Assembly (NCBI GenBank): GCA_026414705.1
Contig: JAOAIM010000014.1
Location: 1-35,326, forward strand
DNA from: Verrucomicrobiia bacterium
GTDB lineage: Bacteria > Verrucomicrobiota > Verrucomicrobiia > Limisphaerales > JAOAIM01
Direction: 5' to 3'
Length of the DNA stretch: 35,326 nucleotides
Of this stretch, positions 9,001 through 18,447 are shown piece by piece. The notes under the pieces are model-generated. The model had not been told where the DNA came from and ran no database searches. It worked only from the letters and a program-made list of their open reading frames with translations. Made by a program: the position numbers and the translations under genes. Numbering within the stretch: position 1 is the first letter of the stretch; each line of letters starts with the position of its first letter.

Positions 9001-10113
9001 TCAACCCGAAGCGGGCGGGGCTTCAGGAAGGGTGAAGATGAACGCCGCGCCGCGTCCGGGCGACTGCCGTAACCAGATGCGCCCGCCGTGGTCTTCGATG
9101 ATTTTGCGGCAGATCGAAAGCCCCAGGCCGGTGCCATGGGCCTTGCCGTGCGTCGCAAACGGCTCAAAGAGTCGCTCGGCAATTTCCGGCGCCACCCCCG
9201 GCCCGGTGTCCTCCAACTCGGTGACGACCTGACCGGACTGGCGGCGGAAACGAAACGTCACCCGCCCACCCTCGGGCATCGCGTCGGCCGCGTTGTGGAG
9301 CAGGTTGGCGAAGACCCGTCGCAGGCGGCGCGGGTCCACGCGCACGGCCACGGCGGGCGGCTCACTGGCCAGTTCGAGCCGCACGGATTTGAGTTCCAGT
9401 TCGGGCCGCAACTCTTCGAGCAGCGCGCGCAGGTAGGCGGCGTAATCGCGCGTTTCGAGGTTCATGCCGACCTCTGGCCCCTGGGTGAATTCGAGGATTT
9501 CGTTGAGCATCTCGGTGATGCGCTCGACCTGTTTGCGGATGCGTTCCCGGGCCTGGGAGCGCAGTGCCGGGGGCGCGTCCGGCATTCCGGCCAGATCGGC
9601 GGTCAGGCCGATGACGTTGAGGGGGTTTTTAAGGTCGTGCACGATCGAGCGCGCGAACCGGCCCACCACAGCGAGCCGCTCGGCCTGAAGCACCTCCTTG
9701 AGGTATTGCCGGTTGAAATCGCGCAGTCGCCGGCTCATCTCCTGCAACAGGCTCAACGCCAGACCCGGTGAGCGCTCCACCAGCGTCAACAACTCCCCGC
9801 GCGGCAAATACCACGTCGTGGTCGCCACCAGCGCCGTCGCCGTCGCCGAGCGCGGGCGATGCTCCAAAATTGCCATCTCCCCGAAAATCTCGCCGGGACC
9901 GAGCCGCGAAAAAACCCGGCGCTGACCCGGCGCCAGTTGACCGGAAATTTCCACCTGTCCGGCCTGAACGATGTACACCCCGTCACCCGGATCGCCCTCG
10001 CGGAAGATGTCCTGGCCCGCCTCAAACTGGCGCTCACGCGCCACGGCGCGCACTGCCGCCCGCTCCTCGGGCCGCAAATCACGAAACAAGGGAAGCGAAT
10101 CGAGCGCCAGCAC
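9001..10113 (-). CDS. Cytosolic sensor histidine kinase with a cyclic-nucleotide-binding-like domain
   Basis: The 370-residue protein starts with a CAP-family effector domain (about 8-125) that keeps the phosphate-binding cassette pattern FGEMAILEHRPRSATATA (78-95), including the Arg that contacts the cyclic nucleotide in true binders. A helical linker leads to the kinase core: HisKA with the phospho-acceptor H159 in IVHDLKNPL, the N box (NLLHNAADAM), the G1 box DTGPGVA, an F box LFEPF and the G2 box GTGLGLSI. No transmembrane segment or receiver domain is visible, so it should be soluble and pass phosphate to a separate regulator, which is not in the window. The start is GTG 10113, the first codon that includes the whole CAP domain. 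It lies 56 bases downstream of the CotH-type gene on the same strand. Confidence 0.9.
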   Translation of the reverse strand: MLALDSLPLFRDLRPEERAAVRAVARERQFEAGQDIFREGDPGDGVYIVQAGQVEISGQLAPGQRRVFSRLGPGEIFGEMAILEHRPRSATATALVATTTWYLPRGELLTLVERSPGLALSLLQEMSRRLRDFNRQYLKEVLQAERLAVVGRFARSIVHDLKNPLNVIGLTADLAGMPDAPPALRSQARERIRKQVERITEMLNEILEFTQGPEVGMNLETRDYAAYLRALLEELRPELELKSVRLELASEPPAVAVRVDPRRLRRVFANLLHNAADAMPEGGRVTFRFRRQSGQVVTELEDTGPGVAPEIAERLFEPFATHGKAHGTGLGLSICRKIIEDHGGRIWLRQSPGRGAAFIFTLPEAPPASG

Positions 10114-10169
10114 GCCCCGACTCTAAGAGAACCGGTTGACAGGTAAAGCGCCGAGGCAACGGCCCGGGC

Positions 10170-13100
10170 TCACGGCCAGGCGGGCGTCACGACGCGGTAG
10201 AAGCTTTGGGCGCCCCCGGCGGCTTCGTCGGTCACGTTGACCACGCGCGGCTGGGATGCGGCGGGCACGTCCTGCAATCGCTGCCAGCCGCCGGTCAGTT
10301 CGGTCGTGGTCAGAACCGTGTAGGCGCGGCCCGGGGCGGCGTCGAATTGCAGCGTCACGTCGCCGTCACTGACGCTGAGCACCCGCAGGCGCAGCGCACT
10401 GGTCGGGTCGTTGGGCCGGGTGCCGGCGAGCCATTCCGCGCGGTTGCTCATGCCGTCGCCGTCCAGGTCACCGTGCGGGCCGTGGACACCGAGCGGGTTG
10501 TTCGGGTCGAGGCCGTGTTCAAGCTCCCAGGCATCGGGCAGGCCGTCTTCGTCGGCGTCGCTGGTGGCGGCAGAATAGTTGAGCGCGCCGGGTGTGGGCG
10601 GGGCCGTTTCCCAATGCGCCGGATCATCGCCGAAGAGCTGACCGAGGCGACGTTGCAGCGACCAGCCCGTGCCCGCGGCGCCGCCGGGCCAGGGCGCGCC
10701 CGGCTGATATTCGACCGCGTCCACTTCAATGTAGGGCACGAAGCCGACATAGGGCGTGTTCTGGGGCGCGTCAGGTCGCAGGAGCGTGAGGCGCTCGCCC
10801 TCGTTGGCGAGTCGGCCCGGCGCCGGGCCATACAACGGCACGGAGGGCGGCAGCAGGTAACGGTTGCGGAACGCCTGCAGCGCGGCGGGGTCGGCGACCG
10901 GATCGAACGTGACCACCAGCGCGTAGCCGCCGGGCGGCAGCGTCACGCCCGTCGGGAAGGTGAAATCCACACCGTTGAGTCGCCACGTGTTGGTCGGATG
11001 CGCCGGGTCGTAGAGCGGCACCGGCTGCGCGGTCAGATTTCGCAACTCTACAAACTCATGGAGTGTGTCGTTGTAGAGCGGGTGCGACGGCGGTTGGAAC
11101 ATAATTTCGCTGATGACCACCGGGCCGATGCGCGGGCCGAAGTTGGCCGCCCCGAACGAATTTGTGCTCTGCGCCACGAAGTGCTCGCGTCCAAGGCTGT
11201 CCACGTGCCGGCCAAAGGCGACACCGCTGGCCGATGCGCCGAAACTGAAGCCGTGGGCGTAGCCGGTGAGGTTGGTGCCGTCACCGGAGTAAAGCCAGAT
11301 GACTTCGCCCTGAGCGCTGAGGCCGAAGCCGAATTGCGCCTCGGTGAGCACCAGGTAGCCGGACGCGGGAATGGTTGTGCCCGGCGGGAAGGTGTATTTC
11401 CTGGGCTGATTGCGGTTGTCGGTCAAAAACCAGCCGCCGAGGTTCACGGCGTAGGGCAGGGGATTGTAAAGCTCCACGGTGTCCACCTGCGGCGCGTCGC
11501 TGTTGGCGAGCGCCTCGTTCACGCGCACGGCCGGGCGCGGTGGCGGTGCGTCATCGGCGCGGCCGGGCGAGCCGAGCGGCGTCGCGCTGGCGCGCCACGC
11601 AGCGGCTTCGCCCAGCGGCCAGGTCTCGGCCAACGGCACCAGCGAAAACCCCGCGCCGTCGGTGGCGCGATGCCACACATCGTCGTAGGTGAAATCGAAC
11701 ACCGGCTCGCCCAGCGGACCTTCGAGCGTGAGGCGCTCGCCCTCGTTGGCCAGCGCGCCGGAGAAAACGCCGGCGACATTGGTGACGGCGGGGTAGCGGA
11801 TTTGAAACGCGGCCAGATTCCGCACCAGCACCACGTAGCCGCCCGGCGGCAGCACCGTGATTGGATTGGTGGCGGCGAAAGTGAAATCAATCCCGCGCGT
11901 GAAGCGGAAGCCGGGCAGGCTCAGTGGCGCGCTGCCGATGTTTTTGAGTTCGATGAACTCGAAGTCGTTCGCGTCGGAGGCGCCGGCGCCGGCCGGCGGG
12001 TGATACATGATTTCGGTGACGACCAGCGGCGGTGTGGCGACGATGTAGGTCGCAGCGGTCGCGCCCGACCAGGGGCTGGAGATGGGCGGGCGGCCCGGGC
12101 CGGTCTGGTTCTGGTGGGCCGGGTTGCGATTGCGCGCGACGATGCGGGTGTTGTTGGTGATGAGGACGGGGAGGCTACCTGTGCCGCTGAGGGCGGTGGG
12201 CGAGATCGCGCCGCCGGGCAGGCGCGGGTCGCTGCCGTCGAGCGTGTAGTAGGTGATCGTACCGGGCAGCGTGGCCGTGGTGAGCACATGCACGAGCGTG
12301 CCGTTGCTCACGACCCCGCCGGGGTGTGTGAGCGTGGGGGCGGTCAGGAAATTCGTGTCAATAAAGCGCACGCGGTCGGCGAGCCAGCGTTTGAGGAACT
12401 CGATTTCGCCCGCAAACGTGCCGGGGAAGGTGTGCGCGTAGCCGGTGGAGGTGACTGTGCCCGAGCGCGGGGCGGTGCTGGTCCAGCGGGTGACCTGGCG
12501 GCTGTGCACCGGTTGGACCTCGGCGGCCAGCGCGTCCACCAGGGCAAAGATCGCGTTGGTGGCCAGCGGCCCGCGACGCAGTTCGGTCCAGCGGTCAATC
12601 CAAGCCTGCCAGAAATCCGGCGCGGTGAAGAGCCGTCGAAACCAGCCGTTGGCGAAGACGTTGGTGGCGTTGAAGAAATCGGTGCCGTAGTCGGTGCCGG
12701 CCAGGGGCGTGGTGGCCATCCACGACCAGGGGTTGAACGGGCGGGGGTCATCGCTGGTGCGCGTGCCCATCGAACGATCAAAATCCCAGAGCGGCCCCAT
12801 TTCCAGTTTGCGGTTGCGGTCCTTGAAGAAGTAGGCGCTGAGGCGGAAAGCGTCGGCGTTCATCGCGAGCACGTTGAGCAGGTGATGATCAATCCACGAG
12901 CCGACATCAATCCAGGCGGCGTAGCCGGTGACGGGGTTGGTGTAGTTGGCGCCGTAGAGCACGGCGCCGAAGTTCGAGAGGTAGTTGCGGATGTATTGCG
13001 ACTGGGCGGCGCGGGCGGCGTTGGTCATTTCCGGCCCCGGCGGGTCCTGATAAACGATGTTCGCGCCCAGATACGAATCGTAAAAGTTCACCTCCTCCGG

Positions 13101-15392
13101 GTCGGTGCGGTCCACCTTCAGCAGGTAACCGCCGGTGATGGTGGGCAGGTTGGTGATACCGGGCGCGAGTTTGGCAATGTCCACGCGCACGTCGTCGCGT
13201 TTGATTTTTTCCTCGACCGTGTAAAGGCCGTGGTAATCGCCGCCGGCCGGCGAGGCGAAGCTGATCATGCCCCCGGCCGTGTTGACGAACGCCTCGGCAA
13301 ATCGGGTGCGCGAGGAGTAGCGGCCCGCGTCGCGGCTCAGTTGGTGGATGAGCGGATTGTGCAGGAACGACGGGTCATAGACGTTCTGCCCGTAGAGCAC
13401 CCAGTCGGATTCGGCGGGCAACCCGAGGAACTCCACGTCGAGGTTGTCGTTGAACTCGTCCCAGGTCTCGACCGCGTAACTCTTTTGCGGGAGGGAGGCG
13501 GAGCTGCTGCCGCGCACGTTGACGCCCGCGCGCGCGACCAGCGCGGGTGGATTGGTCAACGAGGCCACGCCGTTGATCGGCTCGAACACCATCAGGATGC
13601 TGGCGCGGTCCTGGCGCGGTTTGGTGGTGGGGAACGCGCCGCCGGCGAGGTTGTGGATGAGAATGATCGGCAGCGGCGAGGTGAAGGTGGCTGCCTGCGG
13701 CGAGAGGCGCACAAAACTCAACGACGCCGGCGGGCCGGGCAGCGGGCCGGGCGATTTGGGAAACGCGCGCATCCGCACCTGCACGGTGTTCGTGATGAGG
13801 ATCGGGCCGGTGTAAAGCGGCGAGTCGGCCGTGGGCACATTCGTGGGAGGCGGTGAGGTCGCGGCGACGTTGGTGGTCACCAGCAGGTAACGAATGTCCC
13901 ATGCCCCCGGGTCGGGGACGCTCAAGGTGAGCGTGAACGGATCGAGGAACGTGCCGCTGACGCGTGAGGCGCGCACCGCCGGGCCCATGCCCGTACCGGT
14001 GGTTGCGTTCGGCGCGCCGGGCGTCGGGCGCGTGAAGTAGCCGCGCAAGGTCGGGTCGAGGCGGTCGCAGCCGTAAGAGATGTCGGTGGTCTGCGCCGGG
14101 TAGGTGGGCGAAAACGCCGAGAGGATGCCGCCCGCCGGATCGGTCAGCGCCAGAAACCCCGGACTGCTGGAGAGGCGAAAATTGGTGTGCAATTGGCCGA
14201 GCACGTTGGTGTTGCGGTCGGAGGCGAACACCACCAGAAAGCCGCGCGCGGAAATCAACGTGCCGTTGGGGAAGCGCCACTTGGTGAGGTTGCCCGCGTT
14301 GTCGGTCAGATGACAACCGCTCAGGTCCACCGGCTCGTTGCGGCTGTTGTGGATTTCAATCCAGTCGGGCGCGTTGCCCAGTTCGTCTTTGAGCGAATCG
14401 GGCTGGTTGCCGCTGTTGGACGCGAGGAATTCGGAGATGAACACGCCGGCATATTGCGCGGCGGGGTTGAGCGTATAACTCCAGCCTGCCGCCACGAACG
14501 GGTTGCCCTGCGCGTCGCGGATGTTGTGGCCAACTGCCCAGGTCACCGTCACCGAACCGGGCGCCGGTTGTGGGAACTCGAAGACGAATTGCTCCGGCGC
14601 AATCACCAGCAGGTTGGTCGCAGGCACGCCGTTGATGAGCAAATCCGCCGCGTCCACGCCCAGCACGGGTTTGGTGAAGGCCACTTCGATGCGCGTCAAT
14701 TCGCGCACCGTCAGGCCCGCGGGCGGCCAGACCAGCGCCAGTGCCGGGGGCGACGTGTCCACGTCCGCATACAGCGCGGCGTTGATGACGAAGTCGGAGT
14801 TGTTGAGCGCGACGTTGAAGCCCTGCACGGCGAGCACGTTGGTGCCCGCGACCAGCAGGGTGGCCGGGTTGGCGAGCGCATTGGTGACCCAGGGAATCGG
14901 TTCGGGCAAAAAGCCGGGCGCGGTGCCGTTGTAGGGGATGAAGCCCGCGCCCATGTTGTAACGGAGCACCTCCTGGCCGTTGATCCAGGCGATGCAGCCG
15001 TCGTCGCTCTTGGTGGCCAGGCGCAGTTCGCGCACCGCCGCCGGGTTGGTGATGGTGAAGGTGCGCCGCATGAACACGCAGGTGTAATTGGTGCGCATGT
15101 CGGTGAGCTGCGTGCCGGGAGCGGGCTGCACGTCGCCATACCAGAAGGGCGCGTTGCCGAGCGGCCAGGCGCTGTCGTTGAAGCTGATCTGCCGCCACGC
15201 CGTCGGGTCGGGCAGCGACGCCTCGTTGGTGCCCTTGAGCCAGCGCCAGGTGCCGTCGGCGGGCACCAGTTCGAGTGTTTGCGCGCGGGCAAGCGCACCC
15301 GTCGTCAGAACAACGCCCAGGACGACCGCCCGGAGGCCCGAAGAACGACCGAAACGGATGCGAGACTCAACGGCTTGCGCGCCGGCGAACAC
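10170..15392 (-). CDS. Very large secreted CotH-kinase/lamin-tail domain protein
   Basis: About 1740 residues. A signal peptide (ending ALARA-Q, near residue 30) is followed by a beta-sandwich region (35-210), a lamin-tail domain (about 316-400), a region with beta-rich repeats, and a CotH kinase-like domain (about 605-880). The CotH part has HGLYTVEEKIKRDDVRV and LEMGPLWDFDRSMG, the conserved E and WDFD motifs of the family. Then come a chitobiase-C-like repeat (about 1024-1095), three more lamin-tail domains (about 1119, 1287, 1426 onward), a calcium-binding type-3-like DxDxDG segment (DADEDGLPDAWELE, about 1611) and a beta-rich end. CotH proteins phosphorylate other proteins; the target here is unknown. 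The frame is open to 15644, but the extra 84 residues are Arg/Pro-rich, so GTG 15392 (or TTG 15410) before the signal peptide is preferred. Confidence 0.85.
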   Translation of the reverse strand: MFAGAQAVESRIRFGRSSGLRAVVLGVVLTTGALARAQTLELVPADGTWRWLKGTNEASLPDPTAWRQISFNDSAWPLGNAPFWYGDVQPAPGTQLTDMRTNYTCVFMRRTFTITNPAAVRELRLATKSDDGCIAWINGQEVLRYNMGAGFIPYNGTAPGFLPEPIPWVTNALANPATLLVAGTNVLAVQGFNVALNNSDFVINAALYADVDTSPPALALVWPPAGLTVRELTRIEVAFTKPVLGVDAADLLINGVPATNLLVIAPEQFVFEFPQPAPGSVTVTWAVGHNIRDAQGNPFVAAGWSYTLNPAAQYAGVFISEFLASNSGNQPDSLKDELGNAPDWIEIHNSRNEPVDLSGCHLTDNAGNLTKWRFPNGTLISARGFLVVFASDRNTNVLGQLHTNFRLSSSPGFLALTDPAGGILSAFSPTYPAQTTDISYGCDRLDPTLRGYFTRPTPGAPNATTGTGMGPAVRASRVSGTFLDPFTLTLSVPDPGAWDIRYLLVTTNVAATSPPPTNVPTADSPLYTGPILITNTVQVRMRAFPKSPGPLPGPPASLSFVRLSPQAATFTSPLPIILIHNLAGGAFPTTKPRQDRASILMVFEPINGVASLTNPPALVARAGVNVRGSSSASLPQKSYAVETWDEFNDNLDVEFLGLPAESDWVLYGQNVYDPSFLHNPLIHQLSRDAGRYSSRTRFAEAFVNTAGGMISFASPAGGDYHGLYTVEEKIKRDDVRVDIAKLAPGITNLPTITGGYLLKVDRTDPEEVNFYDSYLGANIVYQDPPGPEMTNAARAAQSQYIRNYLSNFGAVLYGANYTNPVTGYAAWIDVGSWIDHHLLNVLAMNADAFRLSAYFFKDRNRKLEMGPLWDFDRSMGTRTSDDPRPFNPWSWMATTPLAGTDYGTDFFNATNVFANGWFRRLFTAPDFWQAWIDRWTELRRGPLATNAIFALVDALAAEVQPVHSRQVTRWTSTAPRSGTVTSTGYAHTFPGTFAGEIEFLKRWLADRVRFIDTNFLTAPTLTHPGGVVSNGTLVHVLTTATLPGTITYYTLDGSDPRLPGGAISPTALSGTGSLPVLITNNTRIVARNRNPAHQNQTGPGRPPISSPWSGATAATYIVATPPLVVTEIMYHPPAGAGASDANDFEFIELKNIGSAPLSLPGFRFTRGIDFTFAATNPITVLPPGGYVVLVRNLAAFQIRYPAVTNVAGVFSGALANEGERLTLEGPLGEPVFDFTYDDVWHRATDGAGFSLVPLAETWPLGEAAAWRASATPLGSPGRADDAPPPRPAVRVNEALANSDAPQVDTVELYNPLPYAVNLGGWFLTDNRNQPRKYTFPPGTTIPASGYLVLTEAQFGFGLSAQGEVIWLYSGDGTNLTGYAHGFSFGASASGVAFGRHVDSLGREHFVAQSTNSFGAANFGPRIGPVVISEIMFQPPSHPLYNDTLHEFVELRNLTAQPVPLYDPAHPTNTWRLNGVDFTFPTGVTLPPGGYALVVTFDPVADPAALQAFRNRYLLPPSVPLYGPAPGRLANEGERLTLLRPDAPQNTPYVGFVPYIEVDAVEYQPGAPWPGGAAGTGWSLQRRLGQLFGDDPAHWETAPPTPGALNYSAATSDADEDGLPDAWELEHGLDPNNPLGVHGPHGDLDGDGMSNRAEWLAGTRPNDPTSALRLRVLSVSDGDVTLQFDAAPGRAYTVLTTTELTGGWQRLQDVPAASQPRVVNVTDEAAGGAQSFYRVVTPAWP

Positions 15393-15682
15393 GCCCTCAC
15401 GTTTCCGCAAAACGCACAAACATTCAATCCCCGAACGCGCGGGCCGGCGCGCGCACGCATTCCGAACCTCAAAAAACGAATCGCCCGCCCGCAGGGGCTG
15501 TTCGCGACGGCGATTGGGCTTGGCCAGCGCCAGAGACCGGGAGTCAGGGGGCGGCCTGCCGCACGTTGACAATTTCCACAGGGTCGGATTGCCCGGCGGT
15601 CTCTGCCGTTGGAGCGTGTCACGCAAATGTAACATCGGGGTCACACGTCCGACGCCGCCGTGGCTTAGACGAAGGGGCGCAC

Positions 15683-17590
15683 ATGGGTCACGGATTCGGA
15701 AAGTTTTTCGCGCTCGGCGCTGCGATGTTGTTGGCGGGTCGGGCTGCCGTCGCGCAATTGGCGATCACCGAGGCGCTGTCTTCAGCTTCGACCAACAACA
15801 CGCTGGGAGTGACGCAAGGGCCGGACTTTTGGGAGCTGACGAATTTCGGGACCAACACCCTTGACCTGACGGGCTACCGTTGGAACGACAGCGATGGCGG
15901 GCTGGCCGGGGCCGACAGCACGCCCTTCAACGGCCTGACCATCGGGCCGGGTGAGGTCATCCTGTTCGTGCAGGACAACGTTCCGACGGTGAGCACACCG
16001 GAGCAGTTTCGCGCCTGGTGGGCGTTGCCGCCCACGCAACAAGTGGTGTTCTACTCCGGCAACGGCCTGAGCAGCGACGGCGACAGCGTGATTTTGTGGG
16101 GGCCGGACGCCAGCGGGGATGCCGATGTGGTGGATCGGGCTGACTTTGGGCCGGCCAGTCGCGGTCGCTCGTTCACCTATGACCCGGCCGACGCAACCTT
16201 TGGCGTGCTCAGTTCCAACGGGGTTTGGGGCGCTTTTACAGCCGCGCAGTCCGATGACGTCGGTTCGCCGGGCACCAACGCGGGCCCGGTGTCGTTGGTG
16301 ATCACGGTTCATCCAACCAACCAGGTCGGTTACGCGGGGTTTCCGGTGACGTTCCACGCGGCGGCGCGCGGCCTGCCGCGCCCGAAGTTCCAGTGGCGGT
16401 TCAACGGCGTGCCGCTGCCGGGGGCGACCGCAGCCAGCCTGACGCTGCCCAGCGTGCAGGTTTCCGACGCGGGACTTTACAGCGTGGTCGTCACGAACGG
16501 CCTGCAGGTTGCGGTCAGCTCCAACGCGCTGCTGACGGTGGACACCTCGCCGGCCGCGCCCACGTTTGTGACGACGCCCGCGAGCGTGGAGGCTTACGTG
16601 GGCCAGACCGTGACGCTCAGCGCGACGGCCCAGGGCAATCCGCCGCCGGCCTTCCAGTGGCGCAGCAACGGCATTGCCCTGCCCGGCCAGACGGGCCATC
16701 AACTGGTGCTCCACAACGTCCAGACCAATTTCACGGCGCTTTACTCGGTGGTGATTTTCAACCTGGCCGGCACCAACACGGCCTCCGCCCAGGTCACCGT
16801 CACGCCCAGGCCGCGCTTTCTCATCACGGAGGTGCACTCGACCGGTTCGAGCGAGTTTCAGGACTGGTGGGAGTTGACCAGCTTTGACACGCGGCCTTTC
16901 AACCTCAAGGGCTACCGCTTCGATGACGACTCCCAGTCGCTGGCCGCCGCCCTCACCATCACCAACGACGTGGTGATTCAACCCGGCGAGAGCATCGTGC
17001 TGGTGGAAACCACCGGGGCGCGTCCGATGAGCCCGTCGAGCTTCCGCGGCTGGTGGGGCAGCAACAACATCCCGGCGCACGTCAAAATTCTCATCTACGC
17101 CGGCCCGGGCATTGGCTTCAGCAGCGGCGGTGACGGCCTGTATTTGTGGAACGCCGTCGCCACGGCCAACAGCGATTTCATCTGCGGAGTGACCTTCGGC
17201 GCGGCTTCCGGTTCGCCCCGGCGCGCTTTCGTTTACAACGTGGACAACCCCGGCGCTCAAACGCCCCTGCCGGGGTCGCTGACGCTCTTTGCGACCAACG
17301 GCGTCAACGGCGCGTGGGCCGCCTCCAACGGCGACGTGGGCTCGCCCGGGCGCGTGATTGCGCCGGTGCTGTTGGAGATCGTTGCCACGGGCGGCGGCCC
17401 GATGCTGGGCTGGGCCAGTGTGCCGGGCCGAACCTACCGGCTGGAGGCGCGCGAGACGCTTTCGGCAGGGGGGTGGACGTTGGTCACGCACCACGTCGCC
17501 GGAGGCGATTACACGAGCCTGCCCGGCGGCAGCCCTCTGCCCGCGCGATTTTACCGTGTTGCGACCGTTTTGCCCTTCCCTGGCCCATGA
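15683..17590 (+). CDS. Secreted lamin-tail/Ig-like domain protein
   Basis: The 635-residue protein has a signal peptide (cleavage likely AAVA-Q at 24). Domain order is lamin-tail-like (about 25-205), two Ig-like repeats (about 210-290 and 295-375, each with FQWR and GLYSVV/ALYSVV motifs), a second lamin-tail-like unit (about 380-565) and a small beta-rich end ([18 protein letters not shown]). The two lamin-tail units align with each other ([25 protein letters not shown]-type), pointing to an internal duplication. Such domains are common in extracellular adhesive or wall-linked proteins of Verrucomicrobiota; no enzyme motif is visible. ATG 15683 follows AAGGGG. The stop overlaps the next gene (ATGA), so the two are probably co-translated. 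The gene is divergent from the CotH-type gene, which also has lamin-tail domains. Confidence 0.85.
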   Translation: MGHGFGKFFALGAAMLLAGRAAVAQLAITEALSSASTNNTLGVTQGPDFWELTNFGTNTLDLTGYRWNDSDGGLAGADSTPFNGLTIGPGEVILFVQDNVPTVSTPEQFRAWWALPPTQQVVFYSGNGLSSDGDSVILWGPDASGDADVVDRADFGPASRGRSFTYDPADATFGVLSSNGVWGAFTAAQSDDVGSPGTNAGPVSLVITVHPTNQVGYAGFPVTFHAAARGLPRPKFQWRFNGVPLPGATAASLTLPSVQVSDAGLYSVVVTNGLQVAVSSNALLTVDTSPAAPTFVTTPASVEAYVGQTVTLSATAQGNPPPAFQWRSNGIALPGQTGHQLVLHNVQTNFTALYSVVIFNLAGTNTASAQVTVTPRPRFLITEVHSTGSSEFQDWWELTSFDTRPFNLKGYRFDDDSQSLAAALTITNDVVIQPGESIVLVETTGARPMSPSSFRGWWGSNNIPAHVKILIYAGPGIGFSSGGDGLYLWNAVATANSDFICGVTFGAASGSPRRAFVYNVDNPGAQTPLPGSLTLFATNGVNGAWAASNGDVGSPGRVIAPVLLEIVATGGGPMLGWASVPGRTYRLEARETLSAGGWTLVTHHVAGGDYTSLPGGSPLPARFYRVATVLPFPGP

Positions 17591-18375
17591 AACGAGTCGT
17601 CCCAATCAAGCCGCGCCGCGGCGCATTCACGTTGATTGAGTTGCTGGTGGTCATTGCCATCATTGCGATCCTGGCGGCGATGCTCCTGCCGGCGTTGAGT
17701 CGCGCCAAGGGCGCTGCGCACCGCACCGCCTGCGTCAACAAACTCAAGCAATGGGGCCTGGCGCTGACGATGTATTTGCAGGATCACGAGGAGTATTTTC
17801 CCCGGGAGGCTTTCGGCAACAGCGCGCGCCTGAACAACTGGACACAGGTCAGCGACCCGGGCGCGAGCGACGTGTGGTATAACGCGCTGCCGCGATTGCT
17901 GTCGCTGCGCGCAGCGGCCGATTACCTCAACGAACGCGCGGGGTTCTATTCGCGCGAGAGTTTGTTTCACTGCGCCACCGCGCCGTTCCCCGCCAGCCCG
18001 GAGACGCTCGGCAACGTGCTGTTTTCTCTGGCCATGAACTCCAAGCTCAAGAGCGGTCTCGCCCCGGTGCGCGCCACGGCCATTCAGCGGATTTCGCAAA
18101 CCGTCGTCTTTCTGGAGAACCGCCTGCCCGGCGAGGCGAAGGTGGACCCGGCCCAGCCCGACGGCGAGTTGGGGCAGCCGGCAAGTTTCGCCACCCGCTT
18201 TGCAGCCCGACACCAGGGCAGCGGCAACCTGGTTTTTGCCGACGGCCACGCTGAATCGCTCCGGGGCAGCCTGGTCGTTGAAACCACCAGCGGCAGCCCC
18301 AACAAGGGCAAGGCGATTCTGCCGCAAATCCGGATCGTCTGGACGCCCGACCCCGCCGCCAATCCAAACCTTTGA
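17587..18375 (+). CDS. Prepilin-like protein with H-X9-DG motif
   Basis: This 262-residue protein has a type IV prepilin N-terminus: basic leader [13 protein letters not shown], then [20 protein letters not shown] with Glu at +5, the signal for prepilin peptidase cleavage and N-methylation. The residue at -1 is Ala, not the more usual Gly. After the hydrophobic helix comes a globular domain ending in [16 protein letters not shown], a histidine followed by nine residues and DG, the motif of the DUF1559/H-X9-DG family that is greatly expanded in Planctomycetes and Verrucomicrobiota. It should sit in the inner membrane or periplasm and could act as a pseudopilin. Its start overlaps the stop of the lamin-tail/Ig gene. 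Confidence 0.93.
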   Translation: MKRVVPIKPRRGAFTLIELLVVIAIIAILAAMLLPALSRAKGAAHRTACVNKLKQWGLALTMYLQDHEEYFPREAFGNSARLNNWTQVSDPGASDVWYNALPRLLSLRAAADYLNERAGFYSRESLFHCATAPFPASPETLGNVLFSLAMNSKLKSGLAPVRATAIQRISQTVVFLENRLPGEAKVDPAQPDGELGQPASFATRFAARHQGSGNLVFADGHAESLRGSLVVETTSGSPNKGKAILPQIRIVWTPDPAANPNL

Positions 18376-18447
18376 CTGCGCGCCTTGGTCCGAAAAAACC
18401 GGCTTTTATTGAATCCAACCAATAAACCCACAACCTCAAAACGACTC

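Noticed and set aside
10206-13856. A 1216-codon plus-strand frame opposite the CotH-type gene
   Set aside because: It has no domain, is Arg/Gly/Val/Glu-rich and mirrors a GC-rich coding strand. The opposite strand encodes recognisable CotH and lamin-tail domains with a signal peptide.
15566-15571. TTGACA as the -35 of the divergent lamin-tail/Ig gene
   Set aside because: No acceptable -10 lies 16-18 bases downstream, so it is not listed as a promoter.
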